Positions 9,177-18,217 of a stretch of DNA of 64,000 nt are shown in pieces. The stretch is from assembly GCA_963830725.1 (NCBI GenBank), contig CAWHNO010000016.1:868001-932000 (forward strand). Reading direction: 5' to 3'. This DNA is from DASSUW01 sp963830725. GTDB taxonomy: Bacteria > Actinomycetota > Thermoleophilia > Solirubrobacterales > Solirubrobacteraceae. The translations under genes and the position numbers were made by a program. Within the stretch, counting starts at the first letter, position 1, and each line of letters starts with the position of its first letter. The notes under the pieces were generated by a model. That model searched no databases. It saw only the letters and a program-made list of their open reading frames with translations, and had not been told where the DNA came from.

Positions 9177-10207
9177 CAAGCGTGCGCGGGGGAGAGCACC
9201 TTGCCGGCCACCGCGGCGGCGCGCTCCACCTGCTCGGCGTACTCCGCGAAGCGGTCGGCGTACAGCTGCTGCGGGCCGTCGCAGATCGCCTCCTCGGGGT
9301 GCGGGTGCACCTCGACGATGATGCCGTCGGCGCCTGCCGCGGCGGCGGCCAGCGACAGCGGCGTGACGAGGTCGCGCCGGCCTGCGGCGTGGCTCGGGTC
9401 GACGACGACGGGCAGGTGCGAGAGCTCCTTGAGCACCGGGATCGCGGTCAGGTCGAGCGTGAAGCGGTAGGCGGTCTCGAACGTGCGGATGCCGCGCTCG
9501 CACAGCAGGACGTTCGGGTTGCCCTCCTTGAGCACGTACTCGGCCGCCATCAGCAGCTCCTCGAGCGTCGACGACAGCCCGCGCTTGATCAGCACCGGCT
9601 TGCCGGCACGCCCGATCTCGGCCAGCAGCGGGTAGTTCTGCATGTTGCGGGCGCCGATCTGGATCACGTCCGCCACGGCGACGACGGCCTCGAGGTCGCG
9701 CGCGTCCATCAGCTCGGTGACGATCGGCAGGCCGGTCTCGGCCTTGGCCTCCGCGAGCAGCCGCAGGCCCTCCTGGCCGAGCCCCTGGAACGCGTACGGC
9801 GAGGTGCGCGGCTTGTAGGCGCCGCCCCGGAACAGCGACGCGCCGGCGGCGGACACCGCCCGCGCCGTGGTCAGCGTCTGGTCGCGCGACTCGACCGTGC
9901 ACGGCCCGGCGATGAGCGAGAAGTGCTCACCGCCGATCTTTCGCCCTTCGACGTCGATCACCGTCCGCTCGCCGACGCGCACCTGGGACGAGGCGAGCTT
10001 GTACGGCTTCAGGATCGGCACGACCTGAGAGACGCCTGGCGCACCCTCCAGTTCCAATCGCGCCACGTGCTCGCGATCGCCGATCGCGCCGATCACGGTG
10101 ACCTCTTCACCGCGCGAGGGATGAGCACGGGCGCCGACCGACTCGATCCGGTCGATGACGGCCTGGATCTCCGCCTCCGTGGCCGTCGCCTTCATCACGA
10201 TCATCAT
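9176..10207 (-). CDS. aroF: 3-deoxy-7-phosphoheptulonate (DAHP) synthase with N-terminal ferredoxin-like domain
   Basis: Commits PEP and erythrose 4-phosphate to the shikimate pathway. The first ~85 residues form the small ferredoxin-like regulatory domain of the I-beta type (MMIVMKATATEAEIQAVIDR). The TIM barrel follows with LIAGPCTVESRDQ (from residue 99), FRGGAYKPRTSPYAFQG and VDPSHAAGRRD. ATG 10207 has AGGAG nine bases upstream (10217-10221). The 5' leader carries an aromatic-rich short ORF and a strong stem-loop, so attenuation by aromatic amino acids is likely. tyrA and aroA follow with overlapping starts. Confidence 0.96.
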   Translation of the reverse strand: MMIVMKATATEAEIQAVIDRIESVGARAHPSRGEEVTVIGAIGDREHVARLELEGAPGVSQVVPILKPYKLASSQVRVGERTVIDVEGRKIGGEHFSLIAGPCTVESRDQTLTTARAVSAAGASLFRGGAYKPRTSPYAFQGLGQEGLRLLAEAKAETGLPIVTELMDARDLEAVVAVADVIQIGARNMQNYPLLAEIGRAGKPVLIKRGLSSTLEELLMAAEYVLKEGNPNVLLCERGIRTFETAYRFTLDLTAIPVLKELSHLPVVVDPSHAAGRRDLVTPLSLAAAAAGADGIIVEVHPHPEEAICDGPQQLYADRFAEYAEQVERAAAVAGKVLSPAHA

Positions 10208-10258
10208 CTGCTGCTTCTCCTAAGTCGTCTGCAAACTGTACGTACGATCCGCGTCTAC

Positions 10259-10318
10259 GGCGCTCGGCCCGAGGGCCTCGATGTACGGGCGGCGCGGCGT
10301 GCGCACCGGCCGAGCGCC
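10259..10318 (-). promoter_or_regulatory. Stem-loop in the aroF leader, candidate attenuator
   Basis: GGCGCTCGGCC (10308-10318 read on the minus strand) can pair perfectly over 11 bp with GGCCGAGCGCC (10259-10269), with a 38-nt loop. The 5' arm starts at the last base of the stop codon of the aromatic-rich short ORF. The 3' arm also belongs to a competing small hairpin GGCCC-TC-GGGCC (10265-10276), so two exclusive folds exist. There is no U-run, so whether it acts on transcription, translation or Rho access is open. Confidence 0.6.
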
Positions 10319-10410
10319 TAGCTAAATCGCCAGGTGCGGTAGGAGAAGTAGGCGTAGCCGGCGCCCCGCGGGCCGGTGTGAAGGGTCGGTTGAGCGGGGC
10401 GATCGGTCAT
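10318..10410 (-). CDS. Putative aromatic-rich leader peptide upstream of aroF (30 aa)
   Basis: ATG 10410 to TAG 10318 encodes 30 residues starting MTDRPAQPTLHTGPRG and ending GYAYFSYRTWRFS. Three Tyr, two Phe and one Trp fall in the last 13 codons, immediately before a strong stem-loop and 111 bp before the aroF start codon. An extended -10-like TGATACAAA lies about 12 bp upstream of the ATG. No Shine-Dalgarno is obvious, compatible with a nearly leaderless start. Composition and position fit a ribosome-mediated attenuator sensing charged tRNA-Tyr/Phe/Trp. Existence of the peptide is inferred, not proven. Confidence 0.6.
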   Translation of the reverse strand: MTDRPAQPTLHTGPRGAGYAYFSYRTWRFS

Positions 10411-10476
10411 CGCGAACGACGATTTGTATCAGATCTCGACTGCGGCCTCCTCGCATTTGCGAATCGTTCAGGACCG

Positions 10477-10770
10477 TCAGTACGCGGCGGTGAAGCGCTC
10501 GCCGACGAAGCGGGCGCGCTCGACCGTGTCGACGATCGCCGCGGCGTAGTCGGGGACGGTGATGCGGCTCTCCCCTGCGGCGTCGACGACGGGAAGGTCG
10601 CCCGCCCGCGCGCGGTAGCGCCCGGTGCGCTCGCCGTCGACCAGGTTGACCGGGGGTGGGCTGGCGTAGGACCAGTCGACGACGCCGTCGGCGCCGCGGA
10701 GGAGGTCGAGCGCCTCTGCCTGCGCCAGAGCCTCGCCCTTGTACTCCTGAGGGAAGTGCGGCGAGTCCAC
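10477..10770 (-). pseudogene. 5'-truncated NAD(P)-binding oxidoreductase remnant
   Basis: About 97 codons resemble the C-terminal half of the short NAD(P)H-binding/NmrA-like family: YKGEALAQAEALDLLRG, DWSYASPPPVNLVDGERTGR and ERARFVGERFTAAY. The N-terminal half with the glycine-rich Rossmann motif is absent. Homologous-looking codons continue slightly upstream (SGERFVDSPHFP) to an in-frame TAG near 10797. The VOC gene stop is only 45 bp from the first codon, so the missing half was deleted, not merely frameshifted. Probably non-functional. Confidence 0.7.
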
Positions 10771-10815
10771 GAATCGCTCGCCCGAATCCGACTATCTGCG
10801 GCCGGCGAGCCCGCC

Positions 10816-11184
10816 TTAGGCAAACGGATCGTAGGTCCCGAAGGACCACACGTTGCCCTCGGAATCGCGCGCGCTGAACTCGCGCGAGCCGTACTCCATG
10901 TCGCTCAGCCCGCGCGAGATCTCGGCGCCCGCGGCCTTGGCCCGCTCGTGGAGCGCGTCGGGGTCGCCGACGACCACGTAGAGCGAGGCGTGCCCGGTGT
11001 CGAACTGCGGGTCGCCCTGCCCGGAGCTGCCGATCATGACCATGCCGCGCCCGTGGGTGAGCTCGGCGTGGCCGACGGTGCCGTCGTCGTTCTCCATGAC
11101 GTGACGGCGCTCGAAGCCGAACGCGCGCTCGAGGAAGTCGATCGCGCCCTTGGCGTCGTCGTAGCGAAGCGTGGGAATGATCAT
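10816..11184 (-). CDS. VOC (glyoxalase/bleomycin-resistance-like) family protein
   Basis: Small metal-dependent-fold protein of 122 residues with two beta-alpha-beta-beta-beta halves: MIIPTLRYDDAKGAIDFLER at the start and RDSEGNVWSFGTYDPFA at the end. The pattern matches the PhnB/glyoxalase-like branch of VOC proteins, whose substrates are diverse; none can be assigned here. ATG 11184 lies 10 bp after the AraC-type gene stop on the same strand, so the two are probably cotranscribed. The frame is intact. Confidence 0.87.
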   Translation of the reverse strand: MIIPTLRYDDAKGAIDFLERAFGFERRHVMENDDGTVGHAELTHGRGMVMIGSSGQGDPQFDTGHASLYVVVGDPDALHERAKAAGAEISRGLSDMEYGSREFSARDSEGNVWSFGTYDPFA

Positions 11185-11194
11185 GCCGCCAACG

Positions 11195-11978
11195 CTAGGC
11201 GGCCAGCGACGTGATGTCTTGGACGGATGCGACCAGATACTCGGTCGGCGTCCGGCCGGCGAACTGCTTGAAGTCGCGGTTGAAGTGCGCCTGGTCGTAG
11301 TAGCCGCTCTCGTACGCGACGTCGGCCAGCTCGGCCGCCGGCGCGCAGGCGCTCGACGGCGCGCTCGAAGCGCAGCAGGCGCGCGAGCGGCTTCGGCGGC
11401 ATGCCGACCTGCTCGCGGAAGGTGGCCGCGAAATGGCGCCGGCTCCAGCCGAGCTCGGCGGCCAGCGTGCCGACCGGCACGGCGCCGCCGGTCTCGAGCA
11501 GCCTGTCCCACGCGCGCTCGAGCTCGGGTGCCGGCGCCGGCGCCTCGAGCACGCGCGCAGCGATCGCCCGCTCGAGCAGGGCCAGCCGCGCGGGCCAGTC
11601 CGGCGCCTCGGCCAGCCGCTCCGCGAGCACGTCCGCCTCGCGCCCGATCAGATCCCCGAGCTCGACGACGTCGCCCGCCAGCTCGCCCATCGGCATCCGC
11701 AGCAGCCGGCAGGCGCCGAGCGGGGTCAGGTACGCCTGGACGCCGTACCCCTCCCCCGCGTGCTCGGTCAGCGCCGGCGCTTCGTGCAGGCCGGCCACGA
11801 ACGAGCCGAAGCTGCGGCCGTCGACGTCGAGCGTCGGGCCGAGGGAGATCACGAGCACGATCCGCCCGCCGGGCAGCTCGGCGCGGCGGACGGGGCCGTC
11901 GGCGCGCTCGTGCCAGCCGGCCAGGCTGCGGACGTGGGGGGCCAGCGCCGGGTGCGGTGGGCGCGAGGCGAGCTCCAT
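11195..11978 (-). CDS. AraC-family transcriptional regulator, one frameshift
   Basis: An N-terminal sensing region (MELASRPPHPALAPHVRSLA, GRIVLVISLGPTLDVDG) precedes a C-terminal double HTH. The first helix-turn-helix is VGTLAAELGWSRRHFAATFR; the second is ELADVAYESGYYDQAHFNRD, followed by FKQFAGRTPTEYL. A one-base slip near 11340 separates the last ~55 codons. The start overlaps the hisC-like stop by one base. Its neighbour VOC protein gene is a probable target or partner. The pair sits as an insertion in the aromatic gene run. Confidence 0.87.
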
Positions 11979-13057
11979 CAGAGCAGCGCGGCCAGCGCCT
12001 CCAGGAAGCGTTCGTTCTCGGCCTGCGTGCCGACCGTGACCCGCAGCGCGCCCTCGCGCCCGAGCGACGCGCCGGCGCGCACGAGCACGCCGCGCTGGGC
12101 CAGCCCGGTCATCACGTCGGCCTCCTCGCGCTCGTCGCCGAGGTCGAACCAGACGAAGTTGGCCTGCGACGCGGCGGGCTCGAGGCCCAGCTCGCGCAGG
12201 CCGTCCTCGAGCCCGATCCGCTCGGCCAGGTTGCGCTCGACGCGGCGCGCCACCTCGTCCTGGTGGTTGAGCGCCTCGAGCGCCGCGGCCTGCGCGGCGG
12301 CGTTGCAGAAGAACGGCTGGCGGACCTGGTCGACCGCGGTGCGGAACTCCTCGGAGCCGCACAGCGCGTAGCCCACGCGCAGCCCGCACAGCCCGTAGAC
12401 CTTCGAGAACGTCCGCAGGAGCACGAGGTTCGGGTGCCGGTCGAGCAGGTCGACCGACTCGTCGGGGTCCTGCAGGACGTTGAACTCGCAGTAGGCCTCG
12501 TCGAGGATCACGCACACGTGGCGCGGCACGTCGGCCACGAAGGCGGCGACCTCCTCGAGCGGGAGCGCGGTCGAGGTCGGGTTGTTCGGGTTGCAGACGA
12601 TCGCCAGCCGCGTGGCGACGGTGATCTCCTGCCGCATCGCCTCGAGGTCGTGGCGGTGCTCGGCGTCGACCGGGACCTCGATCGCGCGCGCACCCGAGGC
12701 GGCCGCGAGGTGCGGGTAGACCGAGAACGACGGCCAGGCGTAGACGAGCTCGGCGCCGGGCTCGAGCAGCGCGTCGCCGGCGGCCAGCAGGATGTCGCAC
12801 GAGCCGTTGCCGACCGCGATCCGCCCGGCCGGCACGCCGTGGCGGTCGGCCAGCTTGCGCCGCAGCGCCGAGTTGGTGGGGTCGGGATAGCGGTTGAGGC
12901 CGGTCAGGGCCTTGGTGATCGCCTCGACCACGGCCGGCACGGGCGGGTACGGCGACTCGTTGGAGGCGAGCTTGGCGATCTCGCCCTCGGAGGCGTAGCC
13001 GTCGGCCGCGGGGTAGACCGGGATGCGCCTGACCTTGCTCGCGAACTCGAGAGCCAT
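11978..13057 (-). CDS. hisC: Histidinol-phosphate/aromatic aminotransferase (HisC-like)
   Basis: PLP-dependent fold-type I transaminase of 359 residues. It has ASNESPYPP, the cofactor segment NGSCDILLAAGDALLEPG, CNPNNPTSTALP, the Asp/Tyr segment VILDEAYCEF and the PLP lysine in RTFSKVYGLCGLRVGYA. HisC-type enzymes often also transaminate aromatic keto acids. Its place between aroH (chorismate mutase) and aroF/tyrA suggests the last step of tyrosine/phenylalanine synthesis, perhaps in addition to histidine. No his genes are in the window. It starts 10 bp after aroH. Confidence 0.9.
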   Translation of the reverse strand: MALEFASKVRRIPVYPAADGYASEGEIAKLASNESPYPPVPAVVEAITKALTGLNRYPDPTNSALRRKLADRHGVPAGRIAVGNGSCDILLAAGDALLEPGAELVYAWPSFSVYPHLAAASGARAIEVPVDAEHRHDLEAMRQEITVATRLAIVCNPNNPTSTALPLEEVAAFVADVPRHVCVILDEAYCEFNVLQDPDESVDLLDRHPNLVLLRTFSKVYGLCGLRVGYALCGSEEFRTAVDQVRQPFFCNAAAQAAALEALNHQDEVARRVERNLAERIGLEDGLRELGLEPAASQANFVWFDLGDEREEADVMTGLAQRGVLVRAGASLGREGALRVTVGTQAENERFLEALAALL

Positions 13058-13067
13058 CCAGCGCAGT

Positions 13068-13433
13068 CTATTGCGCGCCTTCGAGGTCCAATCGCAGCCG
13101 GCGCGCCTCTCCCAGGTACACGTGCTCGGGGTCGACGCCGACCGGCGGATAGCAGTGCATGAGCACGCGGATGACGCGCGGCAGCGAGCCCGGCACCGGG
13201 ATCTCGCGCGCGCACAGCAGCGGCACCCGGCTCAGGCCCATCCGCCGCGCGGCGACCGCGGGGAACTCGGCGTCGAGGTCGGCGGTGAGCGTGAAGATGC
13301 AGCTCACGATCGAGTCGGCGTCGAGCCGGTTGAGCTGCAGCATCGCGCCCATCAGCTCCTCCGTGGCATGGAGGATCGGCTCCGCTTCGTTGGCCTCGAC
13401 CGTGGTGGCGCCGCGCAGCGCGATCAGCCTCAT
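13068..13433 (-). CDS. aroH: Chorismate mutase, AroH class
   Basis: Converts chorismate to prephenate, the branch point for Tyr and Phe. The 121-residue protein has the AroH-type trimeric fold signature: MRLIALRGATTVEANEAEPI at the N-terminus, then ELMGAMLQLNRLDADSIVSC, FTLTADLDAEFPAVAARRMG and PRVIRVLMHCYPP. Length is standard. It overlaps the rluB-like stop by four bases and precedes the HisC-like aminotransferase by 10 bp. Prephenate made here would feed the nearby TyrA. Confidence 0.94.
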   Translation of the reverse strand: MRLIALRGATTVEANEAEPILHATEELMGAMLQLNRLDADSIVSCIFTLTADLDAEFPAVAARRMGLSRVPLLCAREIPVPGSLPRVIRVLMHCYPPVGVDPEHVYLGEARRLRLDLEGAQ

Positions 13434-14143
13434 CGGCGGCGCACCTTATCGGCGCCCCTCAGCTTTTGGACCTCGACCGCGGTCAGCCGGCGGTGCTTGC
13501 CCTCCTCGAGCTTGCCGAGCCAGAGCGGCCCGAAGCGCACGCGCTCGAGCGCGATCACGGGATGCCCGACGGCCTCGAGCATCCGCCGCACCTGGCGCTT
13601 GCGGCCCTCGTGGATCGTGATCTCGACGCGGTCGGGCGCGAGCCGCTTGGCGCGCGCGGGCGCCGTGCGCCCGTCGTCGAGCTCGACGCCCTCGCGCAGC
13701 CTCCTGAGCGCGTCCTCGCGCACGGGAGGGCGGCGGACCTTCGCGTGGTACGTGCGCGGGACCTCGAACGACGGGTGCGTGAGCCGGTGCGCGAGCGCGC
13801 CGTCGTCGGTCAGGAGGATCAGGCCGGTGGTGTCGGCGTCGAGGCGCCCGACCGGGTACAGGCGCCGCGCGCTGGGGACGAGCTCGACGATCGTGGGCCG
13901 GCCCTGCGGGTCGTGCGCGGTCGAGACCACGCCGCGCGGCTTGTGGACGGCGTAGACGGCGCGCTGGCCGTCCGACACGCGCACCGGCCGGCCGTCGACC
14001 GTCACCGGCACGCTGCCGTCGACGTCGCGCGCCGGGTCGCGCACGACCTCGCCGCCGACCTCGACGCGGCCGGCGAACACGAGCTGCTCGGAGGCCCGGC
14101 GCGAGGCCACGCCGGCGTGGGCGAGGTACTTGGCGAGCCGCAC
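13430..14143 (-). CDS. rluB: RsuA/RluB-family rRNA pseudouridine synthase
   Basis: Isomerises a uridine in rRNA. An N-terminal S4 RNA-binding domain (MRLAKYLAHAGVASRRASEQ) is followed by the catalytic domain with YPVGRLDADTTGLILLTDDG, where the Asp is the nucleophile. IHEGRKRQVRRMLEAVGHPV follows. Length (237) is typical. The start GTG 14143 is only 19 bp from the divergent rlmN start. In many Gram-positive genomes this gene follows scpA-scpB and precedes cmk-der; here those parts are separated by insertions. Confidence 0.93.
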   Translation of the reverse strand: MRLAKYLAHAGVASRRASEQLVFAGRVEVGGEVVRDPARDVDGSVPVTVDGRPVRVSDGQRAVYAVHKPRGVVSTAHDPQGRPTIVELVPSARRLYPVGRLDADTTGLILLTDDGALAHRLTHPSFEVPRTYHAKVRRPPVREDALRRLREGVELDDGRTAPARAKRLAPDRVEITIHEGRKRQVRRMLEAVGHPVIALERVRFGPLWLGKLEEGKHRRLTAVEVQKLRGADKVRRR

Positions 14144-14162
14144 GCGCTGCCACGATAAGGGG

Positions 14163-15143
14163 GTGGATCTCGCGCTGCTCGACGAGACGCTGGCCGCCGC
14201 CGGCCAGCCGGCCTTCCGCGCGCGCCAGGTGTGGGGCTGGACGGCGCGCGGCGCGGGCGGCTACGAGCAGATGACCGACCTGCCGGCCGCGCTCCGCGGC
14301 GCGCTGGCCGAGCGGGTGCCGTTCTCCAGCCTCGAGACCGTCAGCGAGGCGCACTCGCGCGACGGAACGGTCAAGGCGCTGTTCCACACGCACGACGGCC
14401 GCGCGGTCGAGGCGGTGCTGATGCGCTATCGCGACCGACGCCGCTCGGTCTGCGTGTCCTCCCAATCGGGCTGCCCGCTGACGTGCACGTTCTGCGCCAC
14501 CGGCACGATGAAGTTCGGCCGCAACCTGACCGCTTCCGAGATCCTCGACCAGGTGCTGCACTTCCGCCGCCTCGAGCCGGTCGACCATCTCGTGTTCATG
14601 GGCATGGGCGAGCCGATGATGAACCTCGACGCGGTGCTCGACGCCGCGCGCCGGCTGCCCGACCTCGGCATCACGCACCGCCGCACCACGGTCTCGACGG
14701 TCGGCTGGGTGCCGGGCATCCGCAAGCTGACCGAGAGCGACATGCCGATCCGGCTCGCCTTCTCGCTGCACGCTCCCGACGACGAGCTGCGGTCGCAGAT
14801 CATGCCGGTCAACGACCGCTACCCGATCGCCGAGGTGCTGGAGGCGTGCGAGGCGTACCACGCCCGCCGCCGGCGCAAGGTGTTCATCGAGTACGTGATG
14901 CTCGGCGCCGTCAACGACACGTACCGGCAGGCGGTGCAGCTCGCGCAGCTGCTCGACCCGCGGATCTACAAGGTCAACCTGATCCCCTACAACCCGACGG
15001 GGATGCACGAGGGCTCGTCGCCCGGCGCGATCGCCGCCTTCAAGGCGGTGCTGGAGGAGCACGGCCTGCGCGCCACCGTCCGGCTCACGCGCGGCCGCGA
15101 CATCGACGCCGCCTGCGGCCAGCTGGCGGCCAAGGCCGCTTAG
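14163..15143 (+). CDS. rlmN: Dual-specificity 23S rRNA/tRNA A2503/A37 C2-methyltransferase RlmN
   Basis: Radical-SAM methyltransferase. The cluster motif CPLTCTFCATGTMKFGRNLT binds the 4Fe-4S centre, and FMGMGEPMMNLDAVL is the family-specific GEPL-like loop. The C-terminal RGRDIDAACGQLA contains the mechanistic cysteine. The start is set at GTG 14163 (VDLALLDETLAAAG), preceded by AAGGGG; an ATG at 14130 would run into the divergent gene. About 326 residues, intact. Its stop overlaps the stop of the convergent LuxR-type gene. Confidence 0.95.
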   Translation: MDLALLDETLAAAGQPAFRARQVWGWTARGAGGYEQMTDLPAALRGALAERVPFSSLETVSEAHSRDGTVKALFHTHDGRAVEAVLMRYRDRRRSVCVSSQSGCPLTCTFCATGTMKFGRNLTASEILDQVLHFRRLEPVDHLVFMGMGEPMMNLDAVLDAARRLPDLGITHRRTTVSTVGWVPGIRKLTESDMPIRLAFSLHAPDDELRSQIMPVNDRYPIAEVLEACEAYHARRRRKVFIEYVMLGAVNDTYRQAVQLAQLLDPRIYKVNLIPYNPTGMHEGSSPGAIAAFKAVLEEHGLRATVRLTRGRDIDAACGQLAAKAA

Positions 15144-17965
15144 GCGCGACCCGGCAGCTCGTCGCGCGAGCGGACGCCGAGCTTGCGATAGCTGCTGCTC
15201 AGGTGTCCCTCGACGGTCTTGAGCGTGACGAACAGCTGCCGTGCGATCTCGCGGTTGCTGAGGCCGGCCGCGGCAGCTCGCAGACCGCTGCTCGCTCGGC
15301 GTCAGCGCATCACGGCCGGTCATGGTGATGCGCCGCGGCCGTGCGCCGGCGGCGCGCAGCTCGGTCGACGCCCGCGCCGTGAGGACCTTGGCGCCGCAGC
15401 GATGGGCTAGGTCGACGGCCACCTCCAGCCGCGCGCGTGCGTCGGCGCGATGCCCGGCGCGACGGAGCGCGGCGCCGAGGTCGGTCAGCGCGTATGCGAG
15501 CTCGAGCCGCGCCTCCGAGCGCTCGAGCACCTCGACCGCCTCCGTCAGGCGCTCGATGCGGGTGTCGCCGGGGCCGGTGAGGGCGGCCGCGCGCAGCGCG
15601 ACCCCGAGCGCGCGCGGTGCACCGAAGGCGCGGGCGGCCTCGAGCTCCTCGGCGGCAAAGGCCGCTGCCTTCGCCGCGTCTCCCAGCAGCCGGTGGGCGA
15701 GCGCTGCCGTCGAACGCCAGTGCAGGATGGCCGGGCAGCGCACGCCGAGGGCGTCGGAGCGTGCGCCCGCCGCCTCGACGTCGGCCAGCCCGCCCTGCAG
15801 GTCGTTCTGCGCGATCCGCAGCCGCCCGCGCCCGAGCAACGTCCCGGTGAAGGGCATCGCCTCCGGCGGCGCGTCCGCCAGGCCCGTGAGCTTGAGCAAC
15901 GCCAGGGCGGGTGCCGGCTGCCCGCGCTGGATCGCCAGCTCGGCCGCATGCGTGCAGGCGAGGATCAGCGGGCCGGGAAACTCGCCGGCCGCGGCGATCA
16001 TGACGTCGATCTCGACCTCGACGTCGCCCAGTGCGCCGCGACGGAGCGCGACGAGACAGCGGAGATGGGAAAGCAGCGCCAGCTCGCTCAGCCCCCCGCG
16101 CGCTCGCGCGCGCTCGAGCTCCGGGGGCAGGCACGAATCCAGGAACTCGTAGTCCTCGGCGTAGATCAACGCGTGCGAGCCGAGGATCGCGGGCGGCGAG
16201 CCCGCGCCGAGGATGACGGGAACCCGGCCGAGAAGGCGCGCCGCGCGAGTTCGGCGGCATGTGCAGGCCGGCCGTTCACCCGCACCGTTTCGTACGCCTG
16301 GACCGCGAGCATGGCCCGCTCGCCGGCGGTGATGCCCGCGTACGAGGGCGGGTGGCTCAGGAGCTGTTCTGCGACCCGCGCGACGGGCATGACGTCCATC
16401 TGCCCGACGCCGATCGCCTCGGCCTCGATCGCCAGCGCCCGCTCGGGATCGCCAGGCCGGGCGATCGCTGCCGCGCGGTCGAAGGCGTCGATCGCCTCGG
16501 GGGACCGCATCGTCGCCATGTGGGCGAGGCCGAGCTCGCGCAGCGCCTGCACGCGGGCCGCCGGCTCGCTCGCAGTGGCGCCGGCGGCGCCGAGATGCTC
16601 CGCCGCGTCCGCGGCGCCGGCGCGCAGCGCAGCGCGGCCGAGCTCGAACCGCACGCGCGGCTCCAGGGACTCCCCGGGCGGCTCGGCGAGCGCATGCCGG
16701 AGCAGCGTGACCGCGCCATCGGCCGCGCCGTAGGCCAGGGCCCGCCCGCGGCGTCGCGCAGCCGTTCCACGACCCAGGCGTCTCCGCTCGGCTCCGCCTC
16801 GAGCAGGTGGGTGGCGATCCGCTCGGGAGCCGCGCCGGCACGCGCGAGCGCGCGCGCCGCAGCGGCGTGCCCGCGGCGGCGCTCGCCGTCGGGGATCTCC
16901 GTGTACACGCCGCTCCTGATGAGCGGGTGGACGAACCGCAGCGGCCGCCCCGGGGTCAACACATAGCCCGCCGCGAGGAGGTCGGCGGCCTCCGAGGCCT
17001 CGCGCTCGTCCAGGCCTGCCACGGCGGCCGCCACGCGGACTCCACTCGACCTCCAGCACCGCAAGCGCGCGCGCCAGAGCCGTCGCGGCGGGTCGCAGGC
17101 TCGCCAGGCGCATCACGATCGCGGCACGGACGCTGCGCGGGCTCAGCGACTCCACGCGGGCCGCCTGCTCGGGCGTCGGAGCCACCTGCTCCTCGGCGAG
17201 CGCCTCCGTCAGCGCGCGCACCAGGAACGGGTTGCCGCCCGTCGCGACGTGGCATGCACGACAGAAGGCCGGCGCCGGCTCGGCCGCGAGCTCCGCCTCG
17301 ACGATCTGCGCCACCGCCTCGAGGCTCAGCGGCTCGAGCCGCAGCACCCGGGCCGGCGGCTCGGCGGCGAGCGCGCCGAGCAGGCGCCCCGCCTCGCCGG
17401 CCGCGCCGCCGCGTACCGCGAGCACGACCACGAGCGGCAGCGCCTCCGCTCTCCGCGTCGGTGGAGCAGCCAGGCCAGGGAGAGCGCGTCGGCCCACTGC
17501 GCGTCGTCGATCAGCAGCACGAGCGGCCGCTCGTCGGTCACGTTGACGGTCAGCCAGTAGAGACCGTGCATGACCGCGGACGCCGCGTCGCCGGCCGCGC
17601 GGCGCGAGATCGGAGCCGCCGCCCAGCAGCTCTCCCGCGAGCGCCGCCCCCTCCAGCAGCCGTGTCCGGCGGTCAAGCGCCGCCGCGCGCAGCAGCGGCT
17701 CCAGCAGCTGGCGGGCGACGCCGAAGGCGAAGTCCCGCTCCAGCTCGCCGCCGCGGGCCGCGAGAATGGCGAACCCCCGCTCCACGGCCAGCGCCCCCGC
17801 CGCGCGCAGGAGGCGCGTCTTCCCCGCACCCGGGACGCCCTCGACGACGACGAGCCCGCCCATCCCGGTGGCCGCCGCGTCGAAGGCCCTCGCGATGGCC
17901 GCCAGCTCGGACTCGCGCTCGAGGAGCCCGTGCGGCGGGGATACGGCGGCCGGCGGTTGGGTCAC
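15140..17965 (-). CDS. Large ATP-binding LuxR-family (LAL) regulator, several frameshifts
   Basis: Roughly 940-residue regulator. The N-terminal AAA/NTPase domain (LLERESELAAIARAFDAA, Walker A GVPGAGKTRLL) is followed by a long helical tetratricopeptide-like middle region. A C-terminal LuxR HTH reads LSNREIARQLFVTLKTVEGH. GTG 17965 has GGAGG eight bases upstream. The frame changes near 17600, 17450, 17050, 16745, 16225 and 15270, yet coding with the expected pattern resumes each time, so indel errors are likely; decay is the alternative. The inducing ligand is unknown. It is divergent from the small protein/M23 genes. Confidence 0.8.
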
Positions 17966-18036
17966 GGGTACCTCCGCGACACTCCCGGGTGCCACCCGGT
18001 CGCGAAGCGGGGACGGCTGCGCCGACACTAGCGCCC

Positions 18037-18217
18037 ATGGTGCAACCCCGGCAACCCGCCGTCGCCACACTGGAGATCGAGGTCGGCTCCGATCCGCTGC
18101 GGGGCCGCATCGCCGCCTCCGGACAGGCGGCTCAGGGGTTCATCGGCTGGCTCGAGGCGCCAGGCCGTCGAAGCGCTGCGGGCGGGCACGACGGACGCGG
18201 CGGAGGAGGACCGATGA
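18037..18217 (+). CDS. Small conserved-looking hypothetical protein, one frameshift
   Basis: Starts MVQPRQPAVATLEIEVGSDP and continues LRGRIAASGQAAQGFIGWLE. After a one-base slip near 18160 it reads QAVEALRAGTTDAAEEDR and ends in a TGA that overlaps the next ATG (ATGA). About 59 residues, no signal peptide or membrane segment. I recognise no function. The start-stop overlap suggests cotranscription with the secreted M23-type gene. Position next to a LuxR-type regulator may hint at shared control. Confidence 0.5.
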
